Assembly (NCBI GenBank): GCA_951640165.1
Contig: OX621242.1
Coordinates: 16,547,501-16,611,500, forward strand
Length of the DNA stretch: 64,000 bases
Direction of reading: 5' to 3'
Origin: Pseudoips prasinana
Taxonomy: Eukaryota; Arthropoda; Insecta; Lepidoptera; Nolidae
Notes under the pieces: model-generated
The model's input: the letters and a program-made list of their open reading frames with translations, nothing else
The model's database searches: none
Told to the model about the DNA's origin: nothing
Made by a program: the position numbers and the translations under genes
In this document: in pieces, positions 1 through 11,219 of the stretch
How the letters are laid out: every line of letters begins with the position of its first letter
Position numbering within the stretch: position 1 is the first letter of the stretch

Positions 1-2
1 GC

Positions 3-188
3 GAGTTCGTAGGTAGTTCAGCATTACCCTACCCCAGTGGCTATTGTGAAACGCAGCAAGGGTGTAATTTGGCAACACGCGACGATGCTATCACACCACA
101 TTTCCCTGCAGATATCACGTTATTTAATACCGCTTTTGGCTACGTCTGTGACAAAGGAACGGTCGTTTCTAGTTTGTTTTTGCGTTAA
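3..188 (+). other. Unassigned short open frame at window edge
   Basis: The third frame is open from the window edge for 61 codons to a TAA at 186-188. The stretch is less AT-rich than what follows and contains three cysteines. A second frame is also open here, which weakens the case for coding. I recognise no family. It could be the end of an exon or of a transposon that starts before the window, or chance. Confidence 0.15.
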
Positions 189-245
189 TTTAACGGAGTA
201 TAAGGACGCCTAATTATAATGTACCAATAGCATTATATTTATTTT

Positions 246-540
246 TGATAAAATAAAATAGAAAAGGTTTTTATTCACGTAGACTTTAAAAAAGCGCTTG
301 TAAATAGTCAGAACATGTTTGTAGTTATTACGTCGGAAAAGAAAAGAAATAATATCTAATGTATACAACTATATTTAGTTGTATACATTAGATATTATTT
401 CTAGTAACATAGGTATTTAGGTACATCTTGTATGAAAACATTTATAAAATTTATTTTATTACAGAAATGATATTTAGCTAGCTCGTATCAAGTTATTGTC
501 AAGAGATTATGTTTAATTATCTAGTTTAAGTCTAATATTT
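246..540 (-). repeat. ~250 bp dispersed repeat, copy 1 (with inserted inverted arm)
   Basis: Matches 6896-7113 and 12165-12420 almost base for base, in the same orientation. Read on the minus strand it ends in AATAAA followed by an AT-rich tail, which suggests a LINE or SINE 3' end. Unlike its sisters, this copy carries about 50 extra bases at 325-375, including one arm of a perfect hairpin (347-400). Confidence 0.75.
347..400. repeat. Perfect 25 bp hairpin, 4 nt loop
   Basis: Arms 347-371 and 376-400 are exact reverse complements around TATT. Only the right arm exists in the sister copies near 6985 and 12250, so the left arm was copied in inverted orientation after the repeat inserted. Confidence 0.9.
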
Positions 541-595
541 TTACTACATTATTATTATATTATTATTTGTTATGTTTTCCTCGGTTGACTGGTTC

Positions 596-745
596 AAAGG
601 ATTAGTTAACCAACTAGCTAAACTAGTTCGATCTAGCGGTATCTGGGTGTGTTGCAGATTATGAAGTTCTGGATTCAGGGTTAGGTTAATAGATTCTAGG
701 TGTTCTCAGTGCTAGAATCTCGTGCCTCGGAGAGAACGTAAAAAC
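596..745 (+). repeat. Degenerate SINE-B copy
   Basis: Contains a decayed A-box-like 'GATCTAGCGGTAT', a diverged 'GTTCTGGATTCAGGG' B-box region, and the downstream 'CTCGGAGAGAACGTAAA' block also seen in the better copy at 63460-63835. Old and heavily mutated. Confidence 0.5.
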
Positions 746-1494
746 GTAAAGAGAACGGAATACTGTCATAACGGATATTGAGAGTGAGGAAATAGACTGA
801 GGAGAACCGTTCTTTGTGACATTGAGTTGATAGGATTGTTTAATCTAGATCCTGTGTTACGAGATCTTCCTACTTTCATGATGCGTTCCTTTTATGCATC
901 CCACCAGTTCTTTACATTCAATGAATTAATAAGTTAGAAACGTGACACGTTACTGATCTGCTTGTTTATTTCTTTATATATATGTATATACCTTTGGACA
1001 CTGATAAAGCGTCCAAAAGTATGTTCCGTCGAAACCTTGCGCCATTTGAAACATATAAACTATTTATTTCTGAAAAATACATAAATAGTGCTTAATTTCG
1101 ACTGAAAGATAATAAGATAGAGAGATTAACAACTAGGTATAGGTGTACTTAGAATCGTAACGCAATACTTAACTTTGTAACTTGAAACCTTAGCAAATAA
1201 TTTCTAAAATGTTTCAGCATTGTCGAATTAACCCGTTCACCTGGCGCTTGTTTAAAATTCTGAGGTGTCGTAAGTGACAAGGGCAAACTTGCAGAAGTTG
1301 GCGGAGTTTGCGCCTGTCCTGGGGACACCAGCGACGTTTGACACCTCCGTCGACTTTACAACTGACAACGATCACCGCAACTTTTGAAACACTTTCCCTG
1401 TCTATTCCTGAGTTACGTAAAATGTAAGTTCGGACCTACTTCTGGTTCGAAGGGGAAAAAATGGGCCTATTTTTGTTAACTTTCATTTCGCGTA
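746..1494. other. Intergenic, no gene seen
   Basis: AT-rich unique sequence. A short patch at 1240-1400 is richer in G+C but has stops in all frames. No RNA gene or repeat recognised. Confidence 0.6.
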
Positions 1495-1495
1495 C

Positions 1496-1660
1496 GTGTG
1501 GCACAGTGGTTAAGGTTTCGCTTGGGTACTAATCACGTGTTTCAGGTTTGGCTCCCGCAAGGAGCTGGGCTTTGCGGGGATGGTGTTACCCACATATGCA
1601 TATTTAGGTCATTAGTGTGCACCGGTGTAAACAACACATTTCTAAGATGGACGCCAATTA
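1496..1660 (+). repeat. tRNA-headed SINE-like element
   Basis: Starts with an A-box-like 'GTGTGGCACAGTGGTTAAG' and, about 45 bases on, a degenerate B-box 'GGTTTGGCTCC', like the Pol III heads of the other SINEs here. The body does not match any other copy in the window, so the family is unassigned. The 73-codon frame across it is incidental. Confidence 0.4.
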
Positions 1661-2282
1661 CCAAATTCATGAATTTACCTGAGAATTTAAATTTCCTTGA
1701 GTTCTTTATTCTGTACTAAATGTATCGACCTATTTCAGACTATAAAATCTCACAAGAATCTATTTATTATAATGCAAATCAAAATTTTATATGTAGCTGT
1801 TTATTATCCGCCTTTAAGGCGCTGTTTAAAATCTATTTCGTTGTTTGTATCATACTAATACCTACAGTTCACATATTGAGAGAAAAAGTAGATATATAGG
1901 CTTGGATAAAGAATAAACAAAAAAAATGTTACACTGTAAAGTGCACTTAAATTTTGAATTACCACGCTAATTAATTTCGATCAACATGAAACGGCCAGTA
2001 ACAGGTACCTACACATTTAGATGAGAAATATTAAGCTTAATTAAGACCCTAGCTTTTCTAATGGATTACTCTTATAATTTTTCCTCAGTATAAAATATTT
2101 CTATCCATATCTCATGCTTTTAAATACCTACGCGACGAAGTTCCGCTTAATTTTCACTTCAAACTCAAACACGTCAAAATCAGTTATCTTAAACAAAATT
2201 CAGCTGGATTATTAAAATCGCTCTATATCTATGCACAATTTGATGGAAACATTTAAAGCCGTTACCCAGAATCTGATTACTT

Positions 2283-2339
2283 ATACATTATCATTTACAA
2301 ACATTATTTGTATAATAATGTTTATAAATGATAATGTAT
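2283..2339. repeat. 26 bp hairpin, 5 nt loop
   Basis: Arms 2283-2308 and 2314-2339 pair at 25 of 26 positions. The arm sequence is not found elsewhere in the window. Confidence 0.9.
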
Positions 2340-2362
2340 GTTGTTGGAGAAGAAATTAAATG

Positions 2363-2420
2363 AACCTGTAATTCTGTCACGTCTAGATAAAATAATCTAG
2401 ACGTGACAGAATTACGGGTT
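2363..2420. repeat. 25 bp hairpin, 8 nt loop
   Basis: Arms 2363-2387 and 2396-2420 pair at 24 of 25 positions. It lies only 23 bp from the preceding hairpin and has an unrelated arm sequence. Confidence 0.9.
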
Positions 2421-3891
2421 CCGGATACAAACATAGGGAAGTTTGTTTCACAATAGTTTGTAGCAAATGAGTATCTTGGTCGGCTATCGGATGGCGGACC
2501 CGTGTGGACTTATAACTTACAACTCAACTAATTTAATTAGCAAAACTCCAATGACAAAACTCACTTAAATTTCCTGAGTTAATTTTGCTTTGTTGAACCG
2601 ACGAATAAACATGGTAGTCCACTCGGATTTAGATTTTATCTGATTTAGGAAAAGGTTTTGTTATTAAATCTATTATATAATCTCTTTTAAGATTTTCATT
2701 GAAGTCATGCTTTATTTAGAAATTCAAGCTTTTTCTTTTAATTTATTATTTATAGAAACCTTTCTTAATATATAGATATACTTTATATATTAAAAAGATA
2801 AAAAAGTTTAAGGTATTATTTGTAATTTCATGCTTCCAATATTAATAAATACTCTTCAGACCCTTCTTTAAAAACAGCAGTTTTACATATAAAACGCTAG
2901 TGAGTATGTTTCCAATAGATCGGGCGTTTGTAATGTTTTACAAGATCTTTATAATCATGGGTGGATTGGGTTCCTTATTAACGATTCATGACTATTTACG
3001 GTATTTGCTTATTAACCATCTAATGATATTATGTTAAACAGCTTGCAACCAATATCTGGAGTAGTTTATTATACGGATCTTGTACCAACTAGGAACAACT
3101 TCCGTGCGTTTAAGCGCTTTTGCCATACCTACTATTGGAATCAAATATAACAGCTCACTTAGGACCCTTAAATTGATCCTCGGTGCTTTTGCAGCTGGCT
3201 TCTCTAGTTGCAAATCTCTCATTTCATGAGGCTATAGCCTCTTTACATCTTTCTGTCTCCCGCTTTGCTCTGGAGGGAAGTGGAACTATTCATTTTCTAA
3301 CTCCTCCTTTTTTCTCTTTCTGATCAAATTCGTTGCGCGATCCAAGACAGTTAAAGCGATTCCCCGGGACATGCCTGAGCTTCACCGCTCAGTGTCATTT
3401 CATTGTGTGCCACTGTTGATCCTGGCTTACAAGAGTTGCAGTGGTGGGTAAGAGGGAGTCACTAGTCCCGTACAAAAAAAATAACCATCTAATAGACGGA
3501 CATTTCGGCCCGTCTAATTGTTTTAGTTTTCGAAGCATCGAATTCTTTCTCCTTGAAATACGTCTAAAAAGTAGTCGTCGTCTAATGCAAGGTACCGGTT
3601 ACACCACTATGCACTTTTGCCAAGAGTGAGTCTTTATTTAGTACAGTAATGGTCGTATTCATAGCTATACTCCTGCCTTTACTGCTTTATTTGCAAAGTT
3701 TAGTTAGTCTTTCTGAACGCGGATAAAATGTTCTAACTTATCTTTATATACGGAATGTGCTCTGATCAGGATCTTGATCAGTAGCTTCAGTGTACGGTCA
3801 GTCTAGTAAATGATCTTAACACTTCTTCTTTGCTTGCTTCCAGCTAATATAAGCGCCTTTCAAATAATTATATCCAATGTGAGTTCGTCAC

Positions 3892-4177
3892 TATCATCAT
3901 TTTCATCAAATCAGCTGAAAGAAGTCTACAGCTGGACAAATATCTAATAAATGGACACTGATATCTACAACTGCCGGTCCAGCGGCTTTCAGGGACCCTC
4001 ACTAGAACATGGGTTCAGCTTATAGGGGGCCAACCCAGGCTGAGTCTTACGGTTGGTCACCACTCGATAACCTATCTCCCCAACGACCGTAGGTTCTAAG
4101 AGCTACATATGTGCCACTTCTACTTAGCTATTCTTCGGGGTAGGTATGTCGGTTTCTTTGGTTCGCCTACGGATTTC
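3892..4177 (-). pseudogene. Decayed C-terminal end of an RTE-type LINE
   Basis: Read on the minus strand this parallels 59101-59390. It keeps an RRTKETDI-like start, a degraded middle, and the end 'TCCAGCTGTAGACTTCTTTCAGCTGATTTGATG...ATGATGATAG' in place of the usual QQWTSFS plus TGATGATGATG end. Many stops and indels make it non-coding. RTE elements encode an endonuclease and reverse transcriptase, and only the last ~90 codons are represented. Confidence 0.7.
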
Positions 4178-5574
4178 AACATACGGTAACTTCACGGTAA
4201 GGTTTGATATCACATTAAAAAAAGTATTTTTTTTTTGTAAATAAAATTTAAACCGAGTGTTTAAGGTAAAAAAACGAGAGTAAAACAGCGCTATCGTATA
4301 CTGGAGAGTCCTGATAAGAGAAAAAAGCGAGACGATAGCGGCTCGGCACCAACCGCCGCTCTTGTCAGGTCTGTGGCACGCTATGTCGCTCTCACATCGG
4401 TTTGTTCAGCCATCGGAAGAAGTGTGTTTCAGGTAGTGCTCTTTAAATAAACGCAATGGCCATATTTATATATAGATATACACATTGACGTAGACCACTC
4501 GTAACAAATTTGGCGCGGTAAAGTGAATTGTATTCTTTTAAGAAATAAAGATTTTAAAACTGATCTTTCGTATTAAAATTATTTGCTCGAACAATAAATA
4601 GAGCGAAACTCATCCATCTTACGATACCATATTTATGCATTGCATTTTTGCACTAGTTCCATGAAATATCATTGCTTTTTAAATCAATATTCAAATTAGT
4701 TTGTAGTTATACATCACAAAATATGGAAAAATTGAAATGGAAAAAATAGGCTGCGCATTTTTCATTTACTAAGTAATTGAGGAATAAAAATTAGATACTT
4801 ACCTAATAACATAGTTATTCGCAGTAGAAACTGAAATATTCATAATATGTAGTAAACAATTAGCAATATTGCATTGTGTTGCAACATAAATTATTTCTTA
4901 CAAAAATAAATTACTTAATTTATAAAAGGTTATATATAAGAGAAAAGTGATGGTGGAAATACTTAAGACATTCACCCAGGCAATCGCGTGGTCGTCCCGA
5001 CCTAAAGGATGATATCTCAGCTGTCGACCTCGATTTGCGTAATTTTTACCTTTGCTATGTAGGCCGGCGTCCGTTCTTATATACTTATTTATAACAGTAA
5101 ATCTTCTTTTTTTTATGTGTAAGCCTTTTAACTGTACCGCTCTATCTATCTCGTCAAATCGTCTCGTCTTGATTCAAATCATAGCAAACGGCTGCTTACG
5201 GTTAAAAACATTATTATACTATTTATTAGAATAAAATAGAATAGAACAGAATACATTTAATCAGCAATATACAGGAATATACAGGAAATCAAAGAAAACA
5301 ATACAGTAGGTATAGAGTACAAACAACAAACACAATAAATAAAGATACTTATTAATTAAGGTAAAGTATTTAAAATTAATAGACCAAGTAAGGATTTCCC
5401 TGCATGTCCTGCTGCAGGGTCGCTGTCTCAATTATTACATTGCAATATTATTATTATTATTACAATAATATCTCTATCAACGCAATTATGTCCGACTAAT
5501 AAAAATGAACCAATTAACCGTTTACATTACATGCCCACTTGAATATGTTTTGCTAGACTGTCGGAACTTTACCG
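4178..5574. other. Intergenic, no gene seen
   Basis: A GC-richer patch at 4270-4520 holds a 10 bp inverted pair (GCGCTATCGT / ACGATAGCGG) but no recognisable gene. 5222-5300 (AATAGAATAGAACAGAATACATTTA) resembles the 3' tail of a LINE in reverse orientation; this is a weak call. Confidence 0.5.
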
Positions 5575-5640
5575 TTGATGAAACTGGTGGTAGAGAACAA
5601 GCTGAGTTTGTTTCGCTGGGTTTTCTCAGTTTACGCATTA
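5575..5640 (+). repeat. Fragment of the GGTGGTAG...GAGTTTGTTTCGCTGGG repeat
   Basis: Shares about 50 bp, in opposite orientation, with 12470-12640. A common lepidopteran interspersed repeat from recall. The 97-codon frame across it is incidental. Confidence 0.55.
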
Positions 5641-6895
5641 AAGCGCAACCGTCGTTATACACCATATTAATAATATTGGATTCTTACCTCAATATAGATA
5701 AAATTATTCAGACAAGATGTAGTCAGGTATATATAAAACTATTTACTGACCAAAATTGTCCACGATTAGTATTTAAAACGCCATTTAATATACAATGAAA
5801 TAAATTATTTTTTAATGCTAAATAATCAAATATTAGTCACAAATTTTATAATCTATTTGTATTTAGAATTAAATATACCTAAACATATATAATTAACTTG
5901 CTATACTACAATTCATTTTAGAAGTATGTGTGGATAAATTGTTGTTATTGTACTGAATTTTAGCTAATAATACAATTATTAGCCAAAATTCAGTAGTATA
6001 TGCCAAGCCCGATTTCGGCACTAACGAACAATAACTTCGAATTCAGTATTTGTAAACTCTCTCTTTAGTATTTCTTTTAATTTGTTTCCGTAAACTGAAA
6101 ATTACATTTCTTTTCGAAATGTAACTGATTACGATCCTCAGTAGTCCGTCAACGTATCAATAGATTCAACTTTCATCATGACTAATCTATCCAATAGAAT
6201 ACCGAAGGGTTCCCTTTTATAACCGGAGACCATACGGCAAATGTTATACAAACAAAATAATATGGTAACAAAAGAAAATCTATCTGATTTATTAGTACAA
6301 TTACGAGAGACAGGGGGCGGCCATACCCATTGTCTGATCAAAACACAATTCACTGAATCATAAATAAGAGGAACAATAGTCAATAAAATTAGATAGCGAT
6401 AGGTTCGGAATTGAAAGGAAAATAAATATGGTTTTACCGAGAGGATATGAACTTCCACTTCATCAGGATAAGCTGATAATATTCACCTTACGCATCAAAA
6501 GTATACGAGCTCATTTCCCGGCCTATGAGTGTACATATAAGTCGGCATTCAGCAGATATAAATACATAAGCGTAATTCTTAAGAAGAATGTAATGCCCTT
6601 TTACTTAACGATTTTTACGCAAAAGGTGTCGATTAAAAAAGTTTTTGGTATGGATTATAATGAAGTAGGAAATCGCAACTGAGATTCCATTCTAGTTCTC
6701 GAAACACACGAAACAGGGAAAGTTTTTAACTCAGTAGCTTTCCGCCCAAGGCTTCACTCGCGCTATCCCGTGGGAACAATATTTATTTTCTGGATGAAAG
6801 GTACCCCATAATATATATAAGATAAGATAGTTTTATTAACTTCCAATTGTCATACACTTCTTTACAAATTCATATTAACATTACATTAAATAAAT
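5641..6895. other. Intergenic, one hairpin
   Basis: AT-rich. The frames of 106 codons (minus, 6138-6458) and 84 codons (plus, 6428-6682) show no recognisable domain or codon structure. Nothing else seen besides the hairpin at 5951-5995. Confidence 0.6.
5951..5995. repeat. 21 bp hairpin, 3 nt loop
   Basis: Arms 5951-5971 and 5975-5995 pair at 20 of 21 positions. Confidence 0.9.
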
Positions 6896-7113
6896 AAATA
6901 AATAAATAAAATAAAAAAGGTTTTTATTCACGTAGACTTTCAAAAAGCGCTTGTAAATAGTCAGAACATGTTTGTAGTAATATAGTTGTATACATTAGAT
7001 ATTATTTCTAGTAACATAGATATTTAGGTACATCTTGTATGAAAACATTTATAAAATTTATTTTATTACAGAAATGATTTATTTAGCTAGCTCGTATCAA
7101 GTTATTGTCAATT
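6896..7113 (-). repeat. ~250 bp dispersed repeat, copy 2
   Basis: Near-identical to 12165-12420 from the tail (AAATAAATAAAATAAAAAAGG) to 'CTCGTATCAAGTTATTGTC', where homology stops. It has the uninterrupted 'GTAGTAATATAGTTGTATAC' stretch that copy 1 lacks. Confidence 0.8.
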
Positions 7114-7473
7114 TACCATTAATACATAATCATTTTCAGAGAACAGGTTATCTATACAAGTAATAAAACCGTAGAAAAGTCATTTTTGTACATAAAAACA
7201 AATTCCAAACAAAAAGTGTTAAAGGACAACCAATAAAACCCATTTCCAGCATTTTTCGATATTTTGTCTGTTTATTTGTTCGGGCATCACGTAAAATGGT
7301 GGTGTTAATATTTTCCGCGGAGGAATGACGCTCACCCGTTATAATTTCATTTTGAATTATAATGTCATTAGATCGAAAGTTTGTGCTATCTATTATTTTG
7401 TAACGCAAACATACATACGATTTATCGAGCCTGTCCGATTGAATGTATTTGAATGTTCGTTGTTTTAAATTTA

Positions 7474-7632
7474 ACTAATATTATAAAAAAAGTAACCCTG
7501 TCTCTCTGTCTGTCTGTCTCACATGTATATATAGATACATATTCGGGTGGATGATGGATTGGAGATATTCTAATGTAACACATACAGAGTCATAACAAAA
7601 TCTGCGGACGAAGTCGCTGGCATAGCTAGTAA
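7474..7632 (+). repeat. Short lepidopteran repeat (AATATTATAAA ... AGCTAGT type)
   Basis: Begins TAATATTATAAA, continues with a CTGTCTCTCTGTCTGTCTG block and ends 'GCGGACGAAGTCGCTGGCATAGCTAGT'. The start and end match the other members of this family in the window (10660, 18150, 20703, 21440, 45888, 48589, 49718, 56814). I cannot see coding capacity. Probably a non-autonomous element. Confidence 0.6.
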
Positions 7633-10365
7633 GGAATATACTGTTGTATTCCAGATACCATCGATACCAAGCATAGCGTGTCCTACAGGAGATTTCATTG
7701 TATCATTCTAATTCGTTTACGATAGCTGATTATTAAAATTAAGTATAAATATTAAACATGCAAACGTTATTTATTATATTCTATGTATTAAATGTATTAA
7801 AAAGTAATATGTGATACTTAAATTAATGATTTCATATAAGTACTAAACCGTTTACCAAATACAGATGGTGGTCGTTCTGAGGATATTCGGATATACCATG
7901 ATCGCAGCTTGCTAGACGGGTTGGCAATCGCAGTAAGGGTGATGATATTCTGATATTCGTCGCCGTCACCCCACAGCAAAGTGTGTATTAAGGGTTAGTT
8001 TTGTAATTTACATAAATGACATCAAAACTTAACGCATGATAATGATAATCATGCCATCATTAGGTATATGATATGCTGACGACACTGCTGTCTTTTTCGT
8101 ATACAAGCTAGCACAAACAGGTTTAATGTTGTTAATAAATAGCTTCATAAACTCAATTCAGATACGACTAATTATATTAACTTTTCAATGCAAATTAACG
8201 TCAGCTCGAACTCACCAACACTATATGCTCATTATAGTAGAATACTTCGTAGTTACCAACGTATGTGTCCTGATATTAAACCTACTATTACTTACTAAAA
8301 TATGATATCTGGCCAGTACAATAGATGAACATCTTTCTTTTAACCAATAAATCAAATAAAGACAAGACTTATAATAATAGGATTCAGTAGTTAATATTTG
8401 CCTTTAAACAGTTTCGTTGCATAGCAAACTAAACTGGTATATTTCGACCTCTGTCAATCAATATTAACTGTTAAACTTTGGTAGCAGATTCGATCCTTAC
8501 ATAATATTGAAGTCTTTATTGATGTTAAATCATCTGTTCTTTCCTTTTTAACTAAGCAATTGCTAAACGAGACCAGGTTTATGATATGTTTAATTTAATC
8601 TATATCCAAATATTCCTCTGAGCTTATCTATGTAACATAATCATCATATCATCATAATTTTAAAATACATTTTGAATGTATACCTTGCCTATGTGCTTAT
8701 ATCTCTCTATAATTATGGATTCTAGGCGTTCTCAGCTTCTATCACCATATGTCACAAAGTGCAAACACCGAAGTTCCACAATTTTTTTTTTCCACTCGCA
8801 CCTACTGCGTTTCCTCCTTTCATCTTTCCAATTATTCTAGCCATCTTTACCTTACGATCTTTCAAACCACCACCACTTCGGGGTGGCGACTTCGTATTCT
8901 AATGTGAATTTAATATATTCTTTTTACATTATAATTTCCTATTCTTTCTCAATTACGTATACAAACATTCTACAAACCCCCAGGGTTTTTTACAATACAT
9001 TGGGTAGCCGCACCATAATTACAAGCAAAATATTTATTTTCGAGGACTCGATCAAACAATATGAAACTGAAATGAACAATCCAAAGTAAAAGGACTGTTT
9101 GTTCGTGCTTGAGTTCATTTTATTTGAAACCCTCGAAGCAAGTAAATAAGCTGTTGAAGTAGGTACTCTTATAAATTCTGATTTATGCTTTCGATTTCAA
9201 CTCATTTTGATTAATATCTATTTAAAGTAATTGCTGTCAGAGAAGATTATCTGTGTTCAGTTTTTGAACTGTAAATACATACTTTGTCTATTGCTACATT
9301 TAATGGAACCTCGAAACCAAGTTGTTTTTGCTTCCTTACATTTGAATTTATTCATTGGGTGTGGTTCAAAAAAAAGCTTGTGAAGTCTACCAACCCGCAC
9401 TAAACCAGTGTTGTAGACTGTGGACCATGTCCATAGAGTGCCATGTCCTATCATTTTGGTACAGTAATGGGTCGCATAATCAATTAACTTGAAAAACATG
9501 TTTATAAATAAGCACAAAAAAATCAATGGCTCTTCTTACGCAGTATGTCAGTATTTTTACGTGTTGAAAACTGTGTTGAAATATTATAAAAAATAATATT
9601 TCACAAGTTGTTTGTTCATTCTTATCAGCACATTGAGCTCCATGCGTATCTACGTGCGTTGTCTATTGCGTCTGCTTCATGTTGCACTTACACTACTAAT
9701 ACTTATAAAGAATTAAAAATCAGGAACAGGACCTCACATCTGAAAATTAATACAAATCATTCTGAAGTAGAATAGTATAACTATTTGTAGTACCTAGAGA
9801 GTACTTATTTTAAAACACCAACATGGTACAACTCAATATATACCCAGGATACTCGTTCTGATATCGTGTTTGCAGCATACAAAGAGCGCTGAATCTAAAT
9901 TGCTGCGGTAAAATTTTCAAAATTAAAGTTTTAAGAAGTAATTAAAGCGGAACACTTGTATAACTCTAGTGTCTTTCTCTGAATCAAATATACCTATATC
10001 AGATTAAAAAAATACCCGCAAGAGATGGTGTGAACGAGAAATATAATTTATGACACCATTGATCGAGGTAAATTTTTATTGAAGTTGTTAATACTCGTTA
10101 CCAACTTTGATCTAATTTACATATTAAATCAGCACTTTTCAACTTAACTTTTAGGGGAACGTTGGCAATACCGTCGCGTTGAATATTCTTGTCACGCTAC
10201 ATTTTGGTATTAAGTTGTCACTATAATGTTTTGGATTATATCTGGATTACCGTGTCTTGTGGTGGATCAGGTTACTGTAGTCTATAGTGCCCTTACTTCT
10301 TACACCTATAGTATCTTTGCATCACCCAAAGGTGATAAATAAACCATTCGACACAATTTATGACC
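7633..10365. other. Intergenic, no gene seen
   Basis: Nearly 2.7 kb of AT-rich sequence. 7904-7990 (TTGCTAGACGGGTTGGCAATCGCAG...) shares a short match with the reverse of 28860-28890. A weak 10 bp hairpin sits at 9577-9603. The 89-codon minus frame at 9257-9526 has no recognisable domain. Confidence 0.6.
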
Positions 10366-10659
10366 AATGTATAATACTTTCTTATCGTATGGGCAGTGGT
10401 TAGGGGAGACCGGGGATAGTTGACTAGGTTTTTACTTAATAGTGCATATTTTTGATGATTGGAGACATAAAGACAAAATAACGACATTGATTGATAGAAT
10501 AACTATCAAGCTTATAAAAAAATAACATCTAGTCCTAGTTTAGTATAATGGCGATAATTTAGTTCATTTTGTAGAACACTAACTCTTAGTCAATCTACCC
10601 CTAAACCGGTGTAGGTAGACCATATACCAGGGGTAAGTTGACTTATGTAGTAACTTGCT

Positions 10660-10832
10660 GTTGGCCGCGGCTTCGCCCGCATAAAATGTGGCCTATGTCC
10701 TAATCCAAGGTATAAGCTATCGCTATTAAAACTTTCAGCCAAATCGGTTCGGCCGTTTTGCCGTGAAAGAGAAACAAATATCCAAACATCCAAACTTGCA
10801 AACTTTCGCCTCTATAATATTAATAAGATTAA
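10660..10832 (-). repeat. Short lepidopteran repeat nested in the pogo-like element
   Basis: Runs from 'TTGGCCGCGGCTTCGCCCGCATAAAA' to 'AACTTTCGCCTCTATAATATTAATAAGATT', the reverse orientation of the family. It lies inside 10403-11787, so it inserted after that transposon. Confidence 0.65.
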
Positions 10833-10991
10833 AGTCAAATAATGAAAAGTGTCAAATAATTAAATATTGTTTCAAATAATTGAGCTTTTTATTATTGTAA
10901 ACTTCAATCATGTTCAAACAATTCTTAGAACTTCTTTGACAAAAAAATAAGCTAATATTTTAAAATATATACTCTTATTTAATAAAAAATA

Positions 10992-11219
10992 TTAAACTCT
11001 TCCTATGATTTTAAATTCAGTGCACTCTAAGCAAATCGTGCTATCGGAATCACTGTTATCCGAATCGATTGCATCGTCATTATTATTCTCACCAGTATCG
11101 TCAACAATAGTTTTTTCCTTCCATTTGGCCTTTGGTTTTCCTATTAGTCTTTGGTTTTTGTTTGCCATTTTTTTCTTTTCCGATGTTCTTATTTTCTGTT
11201 CTCATGTTCTTATTATTAT
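10992..11219 (-). pseudogene. Relic of pogo-like transposase C-terminus
   Basis: In one minus frame ending at TAA 10992-10994, the translation has a TSEKKK-type basic stretch, then KPKAKWKEKTIVDD, an acidic Ser/Asp run (DSDNSDSDS), and a C-x-x-C pair (ICLEC). Many insect pogo/Tigger transposases end in the order basic linker, acidic region, Cys-rich knuckle. An in-frame TGA lies at 11202-11204. After the CxxC the frame is lost, and the catalytic DDE region is absent. Assignment is by pattern and needs a profile search. Confidence 0.5.

Larger units (their letters stand above)
1661..3891. other. Intergenic with two hairpins
   Basis: Apart from the hairpins listed separately, this is AT-rich unique sequence. 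3240-3420 is pyrimidine-rich and less AT-rich, with no long frame. No gene recognised. Confidence 0.6.

Noticed and set aside
9577..9603. 10 bp AT-only hairpin
   Set aside because: Too short and AT-rich to distinguish from chance, so left out of the hairpin set.
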